Source: Pseudomonas sp. CBZ-4 (GTDB lineage: Bacteria; Pseudomonadota; Gammaproteobacteria; Pseudomonadales; Pseudomonadaceae). Taken from it: 64,000 bases of DNA. Both the position numbers and the translations under genes were made by a program. The notes beneath the pieces were generated by a model. That model was not told the DNA's origin, searched no databases, and saw nothing but the letters and a program-made list of their open reading frames with translations. Of the stretch, positions 18,137 to 26,952 are shown one piece after another (positions within the stretch are counted from its first letter, which is position 1; each line of letters starts with the position of its first letter). The stretch is from assembly GCF_000346755.1 (NCBI RefSeq), contig NZ_ANNV01000148.1:1-64000 (forward strand). Reading direction: 5' to 3'.

Positions 18137-19570
18137 TCAATCGTGCGTCTGGAGCACGCGTTGCCAGTCTTGCGGCGCCGCGTGCGCTAGCTTGTCGAGT
18201 TCGACTTCCTGTTGGCCCGGCACCTGGATTCGTTTGAAGCGCATGGTCGGTGCCGACAGCGGCACCGTGGCGTCATAGCCCATCTTCGAGCCGACACCGT
18301 CACGGGTGGACGGGTCGAGTTTCGAGCCCTGGGATTCGTGGATCAGCACCAGGTCGCGGTCGGCCTGGAAACGGGTGGCAATCGCCCACTCGACTTCGGT
18401 GGGGTCATGAATGTCCACATCCAGATCCACCACGGTGACATGCTTGATGTCGTAGTGACCGCCCAGCGCGCCGAGGATGACGTTCTTGCCCTCGCCTTCG
18501 GAGCGTTTGTCGATCTGCACATAAAGGTGATAACGACACACTCCGCCCTTGCTCAGGTGCACGTCACGCACGCACGGAAAACTGCGGCGCAAGTGCGCGA
18601 GCATGGTCGCTTCGCGCGGGATGCCGCCGAGCAGCAAGTGTTCCAGGCCGCCGCCGACGATGGTGTGAAAGATCGGGTTGTGACGATGGGTTACGGCGTC
18701 GACTTCGATCACATGTCGCTCGGCGCGTTCGCCGTAGTACTGCGGAAACTCGCCGAACGGCCCTTCCATCTCCCGCGCCTTGGCCAGCAACCGGCCCTCG
18801 ATGACGATCTCGGCGTCGGCAGGCACGCGAATCTGATGGGTCACGCAGCGCGTTACCGCCAGCGGACGGCCATGCAGAGCGCCGGCGATTTCCAGTTCGT
18901 CGTGATCGATCGGCACGATGGCCTGGGACGCCAGCAAGGTCAGCGGATCAGCACCAATTACCACCGCCACGTCCAGATCCTCACCCAGCGCCTCGACTTC
19001 CTGAAAGAAGGCCAGCGCATGGCGTGGCAGCAGCAATGCACCCAGTCGATTTGGGCTGCTCACCTGCAAGCGGTGAATCGAAACGTTCTGCACCCCGGTG
19101 CGCGGGTTGCGGGTAATCAGCAGGCCAGCGGTGATGTAAGGGCCGCTGTCGTACTCGTTGTGGGTGGGAATTGGTAGCAGTTTGTTCAGGTCGATCTCGC
19201 GATGCACCACTTGCTGACAAGCTGCATCGCTGACTTCCCGCCACGGCAGCGGATTGAGGCTGGCCGCCTCGAAACGCGCCAACACTTCAGCGGACTCCAC
19301 GCCCATCGCCTCGGCCATCCACTGCCGGTCGGACAGCAGGCCGGAAACCACCGCAATCGAGTGGCCGCCAGGCTGGGGAAACAGTGAAGCGCTCTTGCCG
19401 TCCAGACGATTAGCAATCGCTGCAACGCCGAAACGCAGGTCCACGCCGGGACGTATCATTGCCAAACGCTGCTGGCGCTGCAAATGGTCGAGCCAGCCAC
19501 GCAGGCTGGCGCCTGCTGGCAAGTCCCCGGCCATGTCGGCTTCGGGGGTGGAAAGGGTCACAGGCTGCAT
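18137..19570 (-). CDS. ubiD-like: UbiD-family prenyl-FMN-dependent decarboxylase
   Basis: A 477-residue UbiD protein, of typical length. Seen are the metal/prFMN site around TRNPRTGVQNVSIHRLQ, the proton-donor region EMEGPFGEFPQYYG and the C-terminal DVDIHDPTEVEWAIATRFQ with a conserved late acidic residue. UbiD enzymes reversibly decarboxylate aromatic, heteroaromatic or unsaturated acids and need prenyl-FMN, which the UbiX-like gene of this cluster can supply. ATG at 19570 overlaps the SSS relic end; a second Met twelve codons in is possible. Substrate unassigned; pyrrole-, phenazine- and hydroxybenzoate-type members exist in Pseudomonas relatives. Confidence 0.9.
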   Translation of the reverse strand: MQPVTLSTPEADMAGDLPAGASLRGWLDHLQRQQRLAMIRPGVDLRFGVAAIANRLDGKSASLFPQPGGHSIAVVSGLLSDRQWMAEAMGVESAEVLARFEAASLNPLPWREVSDAACQQVVHREIDLNKLLPIPTHNEYDSGPYITAGLLITRNPRTGVQNVSIHRLQVSSPNRLGALLLPRHALAFFQEVEALGEDLDVAVVIGADPLTLLASQAIVPIDHDELEIAGALHGRPLAVTRCVTHQIRVPADAEIVIEGRLLAKAREMEGPFGEFPQYYGERAERHVIEVDAVTHRHNPIFHTIVGGGLEHLLLGGIPREATMLAHLRRSFPCVRDVHLSKGGVCRYHLYVQIDKRSEGEGKNVILGALGGHYDIKHVTVVDLDVDIHDPTEVEWAIATRFQADRDLVLIHESQGSKLDPSTRDGVGSKMGYDATVPLSAPTMRFKRIQVPGQQEVELDKLAHAAPQDWQRVLQTHD

Positions 19571-19923
19571 GGCCTTACCTCGTCATTATTGTTTTGGTGG
19601 CATGCCCGGTCACCCGGCGGCGGGTTAAAGAACGGCTGATAGAAGTCCTTGAGCAACAAGGTGGCGATGCCCATGGTTAGCGCGGCCATGGTGCCGAACA
19701 GCGCCCCGGCCAGTCCTGCAACGGCGATCCCGGCCATCCATTCGTGCATGTGCCCGAAAAATTGCGCAAAGGCCTGCAACGATGGAATCACCGCCGGGAA
19801 TTCCTTGCCTCCGGAGGTGAAGTTTTTCGCGCTTTGTGTAGAGCGTCGAACCCAGAAACTGATCAACGCCAAGACCACCCTGTAGGCGGCCACGATGGTT
19901 AATACCAGCCAGCTAGAAGCCAT
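19558..19923 (-). pseudogene. Sodium:solute symporter remnant with internal deletion
   Basis: The first 45 residues (ISFWVRRSTQSAKNFTSGGK) match the N-terminus of SSS-family symporters. Then sequence jumps directly to a helix pair (MAGIAVAGLAGALFGTMAAL, with TLLLKDFY) that looks like a much later transmembrane segment of the same family. The total is about 120 residues against the usual 450-plus, so most of the gene has been lost. It overlaps the start of ubiD by 13 bases, so its transcript may still lead into ubiD. It may have been the original substrate importer. Confidence 0.6.
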
Positions 19924-20117
19924 AAGTGGAACTCCGATTTTTATATTTATTGGACGGATTTCGGTGCAGCCGATCTCACCCTACGAGCCCCGCAACGGGT
20001 TTTCTATTAACGAATATTGATGCGCCCTATCAGTTTCAGTGAAGGGGCGGCAGGCCCTGCTCCATAGGGAGGCACGCCGTTGCCGACATGCTCCCGGGCC
20101 TGCTCGCCGGTACGCAT

Positions 20118-20921
20118 TTACTCGCCGGTGAACACTGCCGGACGCTTGCTGTGAAACGCTTCGACGCCTTCCTTGAAGTCCTTGGAGCTACGCAGGCGGC
20201 TATAGCAGTGACCTTCCATTTCGATCGCGACGGTCAGCGGCGCATCTTCGTTGTCGTTGATCAGTTTTTTCGCCGTGCGCTGAGCCAGCGGCGAGAAGCG
20301 GCGCAGTTCATCGACCAAGGCATCGACGGTGCTTTCCAGTTCGGTATCCGGCACGACCTCGGTCGCGATACCCCAGGCATAGGCCTGGTCGCCCGTGATG
20401 CGTTTAGCACGCATCACCATGTGCTTGGTGCGGGTGATGCCGATGATTTTCTGCAGGCGTGCGGAGCCACCCGAGCCCGGGATCTGACCCAGGTTCTGCT
20501 CAGGCAAGGCATAGCGAGTGGTTTGCGAAGCAATGCGGAAATCGCAGGCCAGGGACAGCTCGAAACCGACGCCGAAGGTGTAACCACGGTTGGCGACGAT
20601 TACCGGTTTTTCGCAACGTGCCGGTGCCGCAACGTTCCAGGCCAGCTTCGAAACGTGCTCCGGCGACGCTTCGAGGAAGCCCTTGATGTCACCGCCGCTG
20701 GAGAAGTGTTCACCCACCGAGCGCAGCACGATGACGCGCACGTCTTTGTGTGCATCGAGGGCTTCGAAGACCAGGCGCAGTTGATCGCGCTGGCCCATGG
20801 AAATAACGTTCAACGGCGCCCGGTTGAGGATGATGTCAGCGCGCTCGCGGGACGCATCGACTTCAACCTGGAAGCCATCGAACTGCGTGTCGAGAAATTG
20901 CTGGATCGCTTGTTGTTGCAT
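20118..20921 (-). CDS. Enoyl-CoA hydratase/isomerase (crotonase) family protein
   Basis: A 267-residue crotonase with the oxyanion-hole segments HFSSGGDIKGFLE and NRGYTFGVGFELSLACDFRI, and PEQNLGQIPGSGGSARLQ. The acidic residue of true hydratases at the second catalytic position is not obvious (QIPGSGG region), so it may be an isomerase, hydrolase or dienoyl-CoA hydratase-like enzyme. It starts 20 bases after the CoA ligase stop and is surely in that operon, acting on the ligase product. Confidence 0.85.
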   Translation of the reverse strand: MQQQAIQQFLDTQFDGFQVEVDASRERADIILNRAPLNVISMGQRDQLRLVFEALDAHKDVRVIVLRSVGEHFSSGGDIKGFLEASPEHVSKLAWNVAAPARCEKPVIVANRGYTFGVGFELSLACDFRIASQTTRYALPEQNLGQIPGSGGSARLQKIIGITRTKHMVMRAKRITGDQAYAWGIATEVVPDTELESTVDALVDELRRFSPLAQRTAKKLINDNEDAPLTVAIEMEGHCYSRLRSSKDFKEGVEAFHSKRPAVFTGE

Positions 20922-20940
20922 GGGAGTGTCCTCTGGATGA

Positions 20941-22479
20941 TTAGCTGATGGCCTTCAAGGCCTGTTCCTGAAATTCGGCCAGCAGCACGCGCCGCAGCAC
21001 CTTGCCAACTGGAGATTTGGGAATCTGATCGATGAAGTGGTAACGCCGTGGCCGCTTGAATTTGGCCAGGCCCGAAGCGATGCAATGAGCATCGAGGTCG
21101 CATTCCGACACCTCGGCGCGCAGCTTGATAAACGCTGCAATGATCTTGCCCCACTGCTCGTCAGGCAGACCGACCACCACCACTTCTTCCACTGCCGGGT
21201 GCAGAGAGAGCATGTTTTCGATTTCCGCCGGGCTGACGTTTTCGCCGCCGGTGATGATCAAGTCATCGACACGACCCGTGACGAACAGATCGCCTTCCAG
21301 ATCGAAGTAGCCGATGTCACCGGTGAAATACCATCCGTCACGCAACGCCTTGGCGTTCGCCTCAGGGCGGTTCAGGTAGCCTTCGAACGCCTCGTCACTC
21401 GCCAGGTCGGCGATGATCTGGCCCTCCTCCAATGGGTTGGCCTGCACGTCCACCGTTTCAGCATCGATCGGTACCACGCGCACGCGCTGGTTCATTGCAC
21501 TGCGCCCTGAGGAGCCGGGTTTGCGACTGGCCTGCTGGTCGATGGTGAAGGTGTAGATTTCCGAGCTGCCGTAATGGTTGACGAACAACTGCGGCTGGAA
21601 CGCCTGCTCGACGCGACGCATCAAGCCGTCGCTCATCGGCGCGCCGGCAAAGCCGATTTTCTCCACACTGGCTACTCGCTCGCGGGCGAAGGCCGGGTGC
21701 TCGATGAGCATGTGGTAGAGCGTCGGTACGAGGTACAGGTTGCTGACCTTTTCCCGCTCGATGGCCTGCAGCGTGGCTTCCACGTCAAACTTGGGCACAC
21801 AGACGAAATGCCCGTCGATCAGCGCCATGGACAGCAACGAACGCACGCCCATGGTGTGGTAAAGCGGCATGACACCCAGCGTGCACTCGCTCTGGCGGTA
21901 GAGGTTTTGCGCTACGTGGGCCACCGCCGCGGCGCGTTCACTACGGTGCCGACGGGGCACGCCCTTGGGCTTGCTGGTGGTTCCGGAGGTGTACAGCAGC
22001 AGTGAAAAGTCTTCGGCGTCGGCCTGCAAAATGATGTCGGAGGGGGTCTGCGAACACAGCTCCTCGAAACTCAGGTCGGTGTCGGCGGCACGGATACCGG
22101 CGGCGATCCGTGGCAGCCTGGTGGCGGCGCTGCAACCGGCCACCGCGGCCACGGTCGCGTCGTCGTAAGCCAGTGCGCGGATTTGCGCATCTTCGATGCA
22201 GTAGCCCAGTTCATCGGCAGTCGAACGCCAGTTCAACGGGGTCATGACCACGCCCGCAAACTGACAGGCCCAATGCAGGGTCGCCATCTGCCAGCGGTTC
22301 TGCATCGCTACCAGCAGTCGGTCACCCCGTTGCAGCCCAAGGCGTTGCAAGCCCCGCGCTGCGCTCTGGATATCGACGAACCAGTCTTCATAGGTTTTCT
22401 TCAACGCACCGTCACTGACCGCCACGGCGTGCGGTCGGCGTTCAACGGCAGCGAGAAAACTGCGTCCGAGATCGAACAT
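20941..22479 (-). CDS. Acyl/aryl-CoA ligase (AMP-forming)
   Basis: A 512-residue ANL-superfamily enzyme. Motifs: P-loop YTSGTTSKPKG (A3), NHYGSSEIYTF (A5), GWYFTGDIGYFDLEGDLFVTG (A7-A8, DLIITGGENVSP following) and the catalytic lysine in PKSPVGKVLRR. It activates a carboxylic acid to its CoA thioester through an acyl-adenylate. ATG 22479 is chosen; the frame upstream lies within the 2Fe-2S gene. It follows the hydroxylase small subunit by only 5 bases, which suggests that the molybdenum enzyme acts on the free acid or on the CoA ester made here. Confidence 0.9.
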   Translation of the reverse strand: MFDLGRSFLAAVERRPHAVAVSDGALKKTYEDWFVDIQSAARGLQRLGLQRGDRLLVAMQNRWQMATLHWACQFAGVVMTPLNWRSTADELGYCIEDAQIRALAYDDATVAAVAGCSAATRLPRIAAGIRAADTDLSFEELCSQTPSDIILQADAEDFSLLLYTSGTTSKPKGVPRRHRSERAAAVAHVAQNLYRQSECTLGVMPLYHTMGVRSLLSMALIDGHFVCVPKFDVEATLQAIEREKVSNLYLVPTLYHMLIEHPAFARERVASVEKIGFAGAPMSDGLMRRVEQAFQPQLFVNHYGSSEIYTFTIDQQASRKPGSSGRSAMNQRVRVVPIDAETVDVQANPLEEGQIIADLASDEAFEGYLNRPEANAKALRDGWYFTGDIGYFDLEGDLFVTGRVDDLIITGGENVSPAEIENMLSLHPAVEEVVVVGLPDEQWGKIIAAFIKLRAEVSECDLDAHCIASGLAKFKRPRRYHFIDQIPKSPVGKVLRRVLLAEFQEQALKAIS

Positions 22480-22484
22480 TATTG

Positions 22485-22985
22485 TTATACCCCTTTGTTC
22501 GTTTGGCGCTGGGCAGCGACTTCGAGCACGGCCTGGACGATGCCGGTGTAGCCCGTGCAGCGACATAGATGCCCCGAAAGCATGTCGCGTACCTGGGTCT
22601 CGTCCGGGTTGGGTACCCGTTCGAGGAAATCCACGCAGGACATGAGAATGCCCGCAGTGCAAAAGCCGCACTGCAAGGCGTGATGACGGCGAAAGGCTTG
22701 TTGCAGGTCGCTCAGTGTGTCGTCGTCGGCCAGGGACTCGACGGTCTCGATACGCCGCTCGTGCCCCTGTACCGCGAGCATCAGGCAGGAACGCATGGCG
22801 ACCCCGTCCACCAGCACCGTGCAGGCGCCGCAGACACCGTGTTCGCAACCGACATGGACGCCGGTGGCACCGAGGTCGTGGCGCAGGAAGTCGCAGAGTT
22901 GGGTCCGCGGTTCGGCCAGCGCTTCGCGGGAGCGGCCATTGAGTTCCAGGCGAATCGGAAAGGTTTGGTCGGCAGTTACACGCAT
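22485..22985 (-). CDS. Molybdenum hydroxylase 2Fe-2S subunit (CoxS/XdhA type)
   Basis: A 166-residue protein with the plant-type ferredoxin cluster CEHGVCGACTVLVDG and the second, four-helix 2Fe-2S domain CGFCTAGILMSC with LSGHLCRCTGY. This is the standard small subunit of xanthine dehydrogenase/CODH-like enzymes and passes electrons from the Mo site to FAD. It lies 2 bases after the FAD subunit. Confidence 0.93.
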   Translation of the reverse strand: MRVTADQTFPIRLELNGRSREALAEPRTQLCDFLRHDLGATGVHVGCEHGVCGACTVLVDGVAMRSCLMLAVQGHERRIETVESLADDDTLSDLQQAFRRHHALQCGFCTAGILMSCVDFLERVPNPDETQVRDMLSGHLCRCTGYTGIVQAVLEVAAQRQTNKGV

Positions 22986-22987
22986 GT

Positions 22988-23794
22988 TCAGACTCCTTCG
23001 ATCATCTGATGACCCAGCTCGCGAACCAGTTGGCGGCGATAGGCGGCGCTGGCGTGCACGTCGTCTTGTGCATCGAGCGACCAGGCGGTTTGATTGAGCG
23101 CGTCAGGCAGCGCCGCACCCCGTGGCAGGCTGCGACGTTGCGGACGGTCGGCGACCCCGCCGATGCCGAGTTCGACCTGGTCCGTCCCGATGGCCGCGGC
23201 CAGGGAGACAATTGCAAAGTCGCCGTGGCGCATGGCGATTTCGCGGAAGCGATAGGTGATGCCTTCGCGCTTGAGCGGAAAACGCACCTCGACGACCAGC
23301 TCATCCGCACGCTTGTCGGTGGTGAGAATGCCTTGGAAGAAGTCGGCGGCCTTGACGATGCGCTTGCCTTTTTTGGACTCGAGAACGATCTCGCCGCCCA
23401 GTGTCACCAGGCACAGCGGCAACTCGGCGCTGGGGTCGGCGTGAGCCACCGAACCGCAGACCGTACCGCGATTACGCGTCTGGAAGTGGCCGATCCAGGG
23501 CATCGCCAGTGCCAATAAAGGCACCTCGTCCATCAGGGTCGAACGCGCCAGCAACTGCGCCTGTCGCACCCCGGCACCTACCGCCAGGCAATCCTTGCGC
23601 AGCTCGATATAGGCCAGCTCGGCCACATGATTGATATCGATCAGCAACTTGGGTTGAGCCAGGCGCATGTTCAGCACCGCCATCAGCGATTGGCCACCGG
23701 CGATGATGCGAGCCTCCTGGCCATACTCGGCGAGCAACTCAACCACCTGACGACGGGTTTCAGCCCGAACGTAATCGAAAGCAGCCGGTTTCAT
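22988..23794 (-). CDS. Molybdenum hydroxylase FAD subunit (CoxM type)
   Basis: A 268-residue medium subunit with the FAD-binding AGGQSLMAVLNMRLAQPK and the RNRGTVCGSVAHADPSAELP segment typical of the family. ATG at 23794 forms an ATGA overlap with the stop of the large subunit, which decides the start. It accepts electrons from the 2Fe-2S subunit and transfers them to NAD, oxygen or the respiratory chain. Confidence 0.92.
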   Translation of the reverse strand: MKPAAFDYVRAETRRQVVELLAEYGQEARIIAGGQSLMAVLNMRLAQPKLLIDINHVAELAYIELRKDCLAVGAGVRQAQLLARSTLMDEVPLLALAMPWIGHFQTRNRGTVCGSVAHADPSAELPLCLVTLGGEIVLESKKGKRIVKAADFFQGILTTDKRADELVVEVRFPLKREGITYRFREIAMRHGDFAIVSLAAAIGTDQVELGIGGVADRPQRRSLPRGAALPDALNQTAWSLDAQDDVHASAAYRRQLVRELGHQMIEGV

Positions 23795-26790
23795 TGCGCA
23801 CCCCCCTTGCCAAACAGCGCGCCAAGCGAGGCGCGCAGTCGCGCCCACCAGCCGGTGGAGATGGCTTGGCCGCTGACCCGTTGCGACAGGCGAGTAAAGA
23901 TTTGTCCGATGATCACTTTCGAGGCCCCTTGCAACATTCGGCCGCCGACCGCGGCGACTTTGCCGCTGACCGCCACCTGGTATTGGTATTCCAGACGCGT
24001 GTGGCCATTTTCCAGTTCGACGAAACGCACTTTGGCCTGGCCCTGGGCCGAACCCATCGAGCTGCTGCCGGAACCGGACAGACGCAACGAATGCGGTGGG
24101 TCCAGATCACTCAGGGCCACCTTGGCCTCGAAGCGCGCACGGATCATGCCGACGCCGACGGTGACGTCTGCGCGGTATCGGTTCTCGCCTTCAAGCACGA
24201 GGTCGTGGCAACCGGGAATGATCGCCGCCAGCGTCTGCGGGTCGAGCAAGGTATCGAAGACCTGTTGCGGCGAAGCAGGAATCACCACCGAGTCGTTGGC
24301 CCGCAACGCGGGTCCACCGGCAGGTGCTGCGTCCAGGTCTTCGTCGGGCTCCATACCGGCGGGCCGAGGGGGCTCGTCGATCCCGATGAGCGTGCGTACT
24401 TTCGATGGTGTCAGTGGCAGACGGATGTCCGAGCGACCGAGGGCGTCGGCCACCGCGTTGGCGATGCACACCGGCGTGCTCATGTTGTTGCCCTCGCCCA
24501 CACCCTTGGCGCCCAGCGGGGTGAAGGGCGATGGCGTTTCCATGTGCAGGATCACCGGTTCGATCACTTCCGGTGCGGTTGGCACCAGATAATCGGCGAA
24601 GGTCCCGGAGAGGAAGCTGCCGTCCTCACCGTAGGCGAATTCTTCCATCAGCGCCGCGCCGAGGCCTTGGGTGAAGCCACCACGAATCTGGCCGTCGACC
24701 AGCGCGGGGTTGAGCAGGCGGCCGGCGTCATGGCAGGTGACGTAGCGATCGATGTGGATCTCGCCGGTCATGCGGTCGATTTCCAGACCACAGATGTCGA
24801 AGACAAAGCCGTAGCACAGCGAGCTATTGACCTGGTCCTGGTCGTCCGGGGCCACCAATTGCGGCGGGCTCCAGAACGCGGTTTCGCGCAGACCGCCACT
24901 TTCACCTTCCGGTAGCAGGCCCGGCGACCAGTGGGTCGCACCGGCAATCCGATGGAATGGCGCCACCGCCCCGCCATTGACCACAAAAATCTTGCCGCCG
25001 GCGAAACGAATATCTTCGGGACTGGCCTGCAATTGCTCGCCGGCAATCACGGCGAGGCGATCGCGGATCTTCAGCGCGGCCTTATAGACGGCACCGGCCA
25101 CAGCGCCGGCGAAACGGCTGGAATAGTTGCCCGAGGCAATCGACCAAGCGTCCTTCTGAGTATCCAGCTCGACGTTGACCACGATGGATTCCAATGCAAC
25201 CCCAAGCACTTCGGCGACGACCTGAGCGACGGTGGTTTGATGGCCCTGCCCTTGCGGTGCCGAGGACACATGCACACTGACGTCACCCAACGGGCCGACG
25301 TTGATGGTTGCGGTGGCGACAGCGCCGTTTTTCGGACCGGCCTTGCGCCGCTCTTCGGGTGTCATCGCGGTGGTGATGTAACCCATGTTGGAAATCGAGG
25401 GTTCAATGACGGCGGCATAGCCAATGCCATAGATTCGACCTTCGGCCCGCGCCTGATCACGACGTTTGAGCAACTCGTCGAGTCCACCGTCAGCCGCCGC
25501 CAAGGCAATGCCAGCTTGGTAGTTGCCGGAATCGAGCAACGCACCGGCCGCCGCACGATAAGGGAAGGCATCGGCCGGCACCAGGTTGCGGCGGATCACG
25601 TCCAACGGATCAAGCTTCAACTGCACGGCGATATGTTGCAGCAGCCGCTCCAGGGCGAAATATACCTGCGGGCCACCGAAACCACGGTTCAGGCCGGAAG
25701 GGGTTTTGTTGGTCAGCACCACGCGGTTGCGCACTTGCAGATTGCGGATCGCATAGGCACCCGTCAGGTTGCCGTGCATGCGGTAGAAAGTCGCCGGTTC
25801 AGGCGCTCTAAGGTAGGCACCACAATCGTCGATCTGGTCATAACGCAAAGCGGTGATGCGCCCGTCTGCTTCTACCGCCGCTTCAATTTCGGTCACCCGA
25901 TTGGTCGCCGAAGAAGCCCCCTGAAGATGTTCCAGACGGTCCTCGACCCACTTCACCGGTGCGCCGACCTTGCGTGACGCCAGCCCCATCATCACCACGT
26001 AAGGGAAAACCCCTTGCTTGATGCCAAAGCTGCCACCGGAATCTTTCGGTGTGCGCAAACGCAAGCGGTTGCCAGGCACATTCAGAGCCCGGGCCATGAC
26101 CGTGTGTAATGCATAGGGGCCCTGGAAATTGGCCAGCACGTCATAAATGCCGGTGGCGCGCTCGTACTGAGCCAACACCACATAGCATTCAATGGGTGTG
26201 CAGGAACTGCGCGGAAACTTCACTTTGAGCGAGACCTTGTGCGGCGCCTGCTCGAAGGCCTGCTCCGGCTCGCCATAACGAAAGCGTCGTTCGTTGACCA
26301 CGTTGCTGCCGACGGCTTCGTGCAGGATAGGCGCCTGTTCGGCGGTGGCCCGTTCTGGATCGATGATCGGGGGCAGCGGCTCGTATTCAACGCGCACACC
26401 TTCGATGGCGTCTTCGGCCAGATAGCGGCTCTCGGCGATCACCACGGCCACCGGCTCTCCAACGTAGCGCACTTTGTCGACGGCGACGCACCAGTGCTCC
26501 ATCGGCTGACGTACACCCACCGGAAATGGCAGCGCCCAGCGTTTGACGTCTTCGCCGACCAGCACGCCGTGCACGCCTTTCATCAGCAGCGCACTGGAAA
26601 AGTCCACCGAGGTGATCCGCGCATGAGCGTGGGGTGAACGGATGATCGCCGCATGGAGCGTCCCCGGCGGGATCGCAGCGTCATCGGCATAGCAGCCGAG
26701 ACCGCGCAACAATGCGGCGTCCTCGACACGGGCCTGACGGGCGCCGATGTGGCCGGTCTGATTTTCGGTAGCAGGTTGGAAACTAGTCAT
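23791..26790 (-). CDS. Molybdenum hydroxylase large subunit fused to a C-terminal CoxG domain
   Basis: A 999-residue protein. Residues about 15-800 are the Moco-binding subunit: start-proximal GTLHAAIIRSPHAH, KDSGGSFGIKQG, LNRGFGGPQVYFA at the position of the CODH Cu-site loop, QGQGHQTTVAQVVAE, and the catalytic-glutamate motif GAKGVGEGNN. The AYxCSFR loop of true CO dehydrogenase is absent, so it hydroxylates an organic ring or aldehyde. Residues about 840-980 form a CoxG/SRPBCC domain (PASPQQVFDTLLDPQTLAAI), normally a separate membrane-anchoring gene. It is first in the operon that continues through CoxM, CoxS, CoA ligase and crotonase. Confidence 0.93.
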   Translation of the reverse strand: MTSFQPATENQTGHIGARQARVEDAALLRGLGCYADDAAIPPGTLHAAIIRSPHAHARITSVDFSSALLMKGVHGVLVGEDVKRWALPFPVGVRQPMEHWCVAVDKVRYVGEPVAVVIAESRYLAEDAIEGVRVEYEPLPPIIDPERATAEQAPILHEAVGSNVVNERRFRYGEPEQAFEQAPHKVSLKVKFPRSSCTPIECYVVLAQYERATGIYDVLANFQGPYALHTVMARALNVPGNRLRLRTPKDSGGSFGIKQGVFPYVVMMGLASRKVGAPVKWVEDRLEHLQGASSATNRVTEIEAAVEADGRITALRYDQIDDCGAYLRAPEPATFYRMHGNLTGAYAIRNLQVRNRVVLTNKTPSGLNRGFGGPQVYFALERLLQHIAVQLKLDPLDVIRRNLVPADAFPYRAAAGALLDSGNYQAGIALAAADGGLDELLKRRDQARAEGRIYGIGYAAVIEPSISNMGYITTAMTPEERRKAGPKNGAVATATINVGPLGDVSVHVSSAPQGQGHQTTVAQVVAEVLGVALESIVVNVELDTQKDAWSIASGNYSSRFAGAVAGAVYKAALKIRDRLAVIAGEQLQASPEDIRFAGGKIFVVNGGAVAPFHRIAGATHWSPGLLPEGESGGLRETAFWSPPQLVAPDDQDQVNSSLCYGFVFDICGLEIDRMTGEIHIDRYVTCHDAGRLLNPALVDGQIRGGFTQGLGAALMEEFAYGEDGSFLSGTFADYLVPTAPEVIEPVILHMETPSPFTPLGAKGVGEGNNMSTPVCIANAVADALGRSDIRLPLTPSKVRTLIGIDEPPRPAGMEPDEDLDAAPAGGPALRANDSVVIPASPQQVFDTLLDPQTLAAIIPGCHDLVLEGENRYRADVTVGVGMIRARFEAKVALSDLDPPHSLRLSGSGSSSMGSAQGQAKVRFVELENGHTRLEYQYQVAVSGKVAAVGGRMLQGASKVIIGQIFTRLSQRVSGQAISTGWWARLRASLGALFGKGGAQ

Positions 26791-26945
26791 TTTTTCGCGG
26801 CTCTTGTTGTTATGCAGCGCGATAGCGTTAGAGCCGAGTGTGTGAGAAAGGCGCAGGGAGCGCCTTGCCTGGGGAGAGGGAGTTCTGCGTTGGAGTCTGA
26901 CAATTTGCCTTAGCGTCTGATTTACAGGACTGGGACCCGACAGAA
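26585..26945. repeat. Parent copy of degenerate direct repeat shared with 7540-7838
   Basis: The first codons of the molybdenum hydroxylase gene and about 150 bases upstream recur in damaged form at 7540-7838. Shared non-coding words include GCGCAGGGAGCGC and GGGACCCGACA. The non-coding half also contains the operon promoter, so the relic may keep promoter-like sequence. Confidence 0.7.
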
Positions 26946-26952
26946 TGGCCGC

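Noticed and set aside
20088..20948. Long plus-strand frame across the crotonase gene
   Set aside because: Antisense to a crotonase with clear motifs; no similarity of its own.
23791..26790. Aerobic carbon monoxide dehydrogenase
   Set aside because: The CO-specific AYxCSFR loop is missing (NRGFGGPQV at that place), so the CoxLMS-like subunits form another molybdenum hydroxylase.
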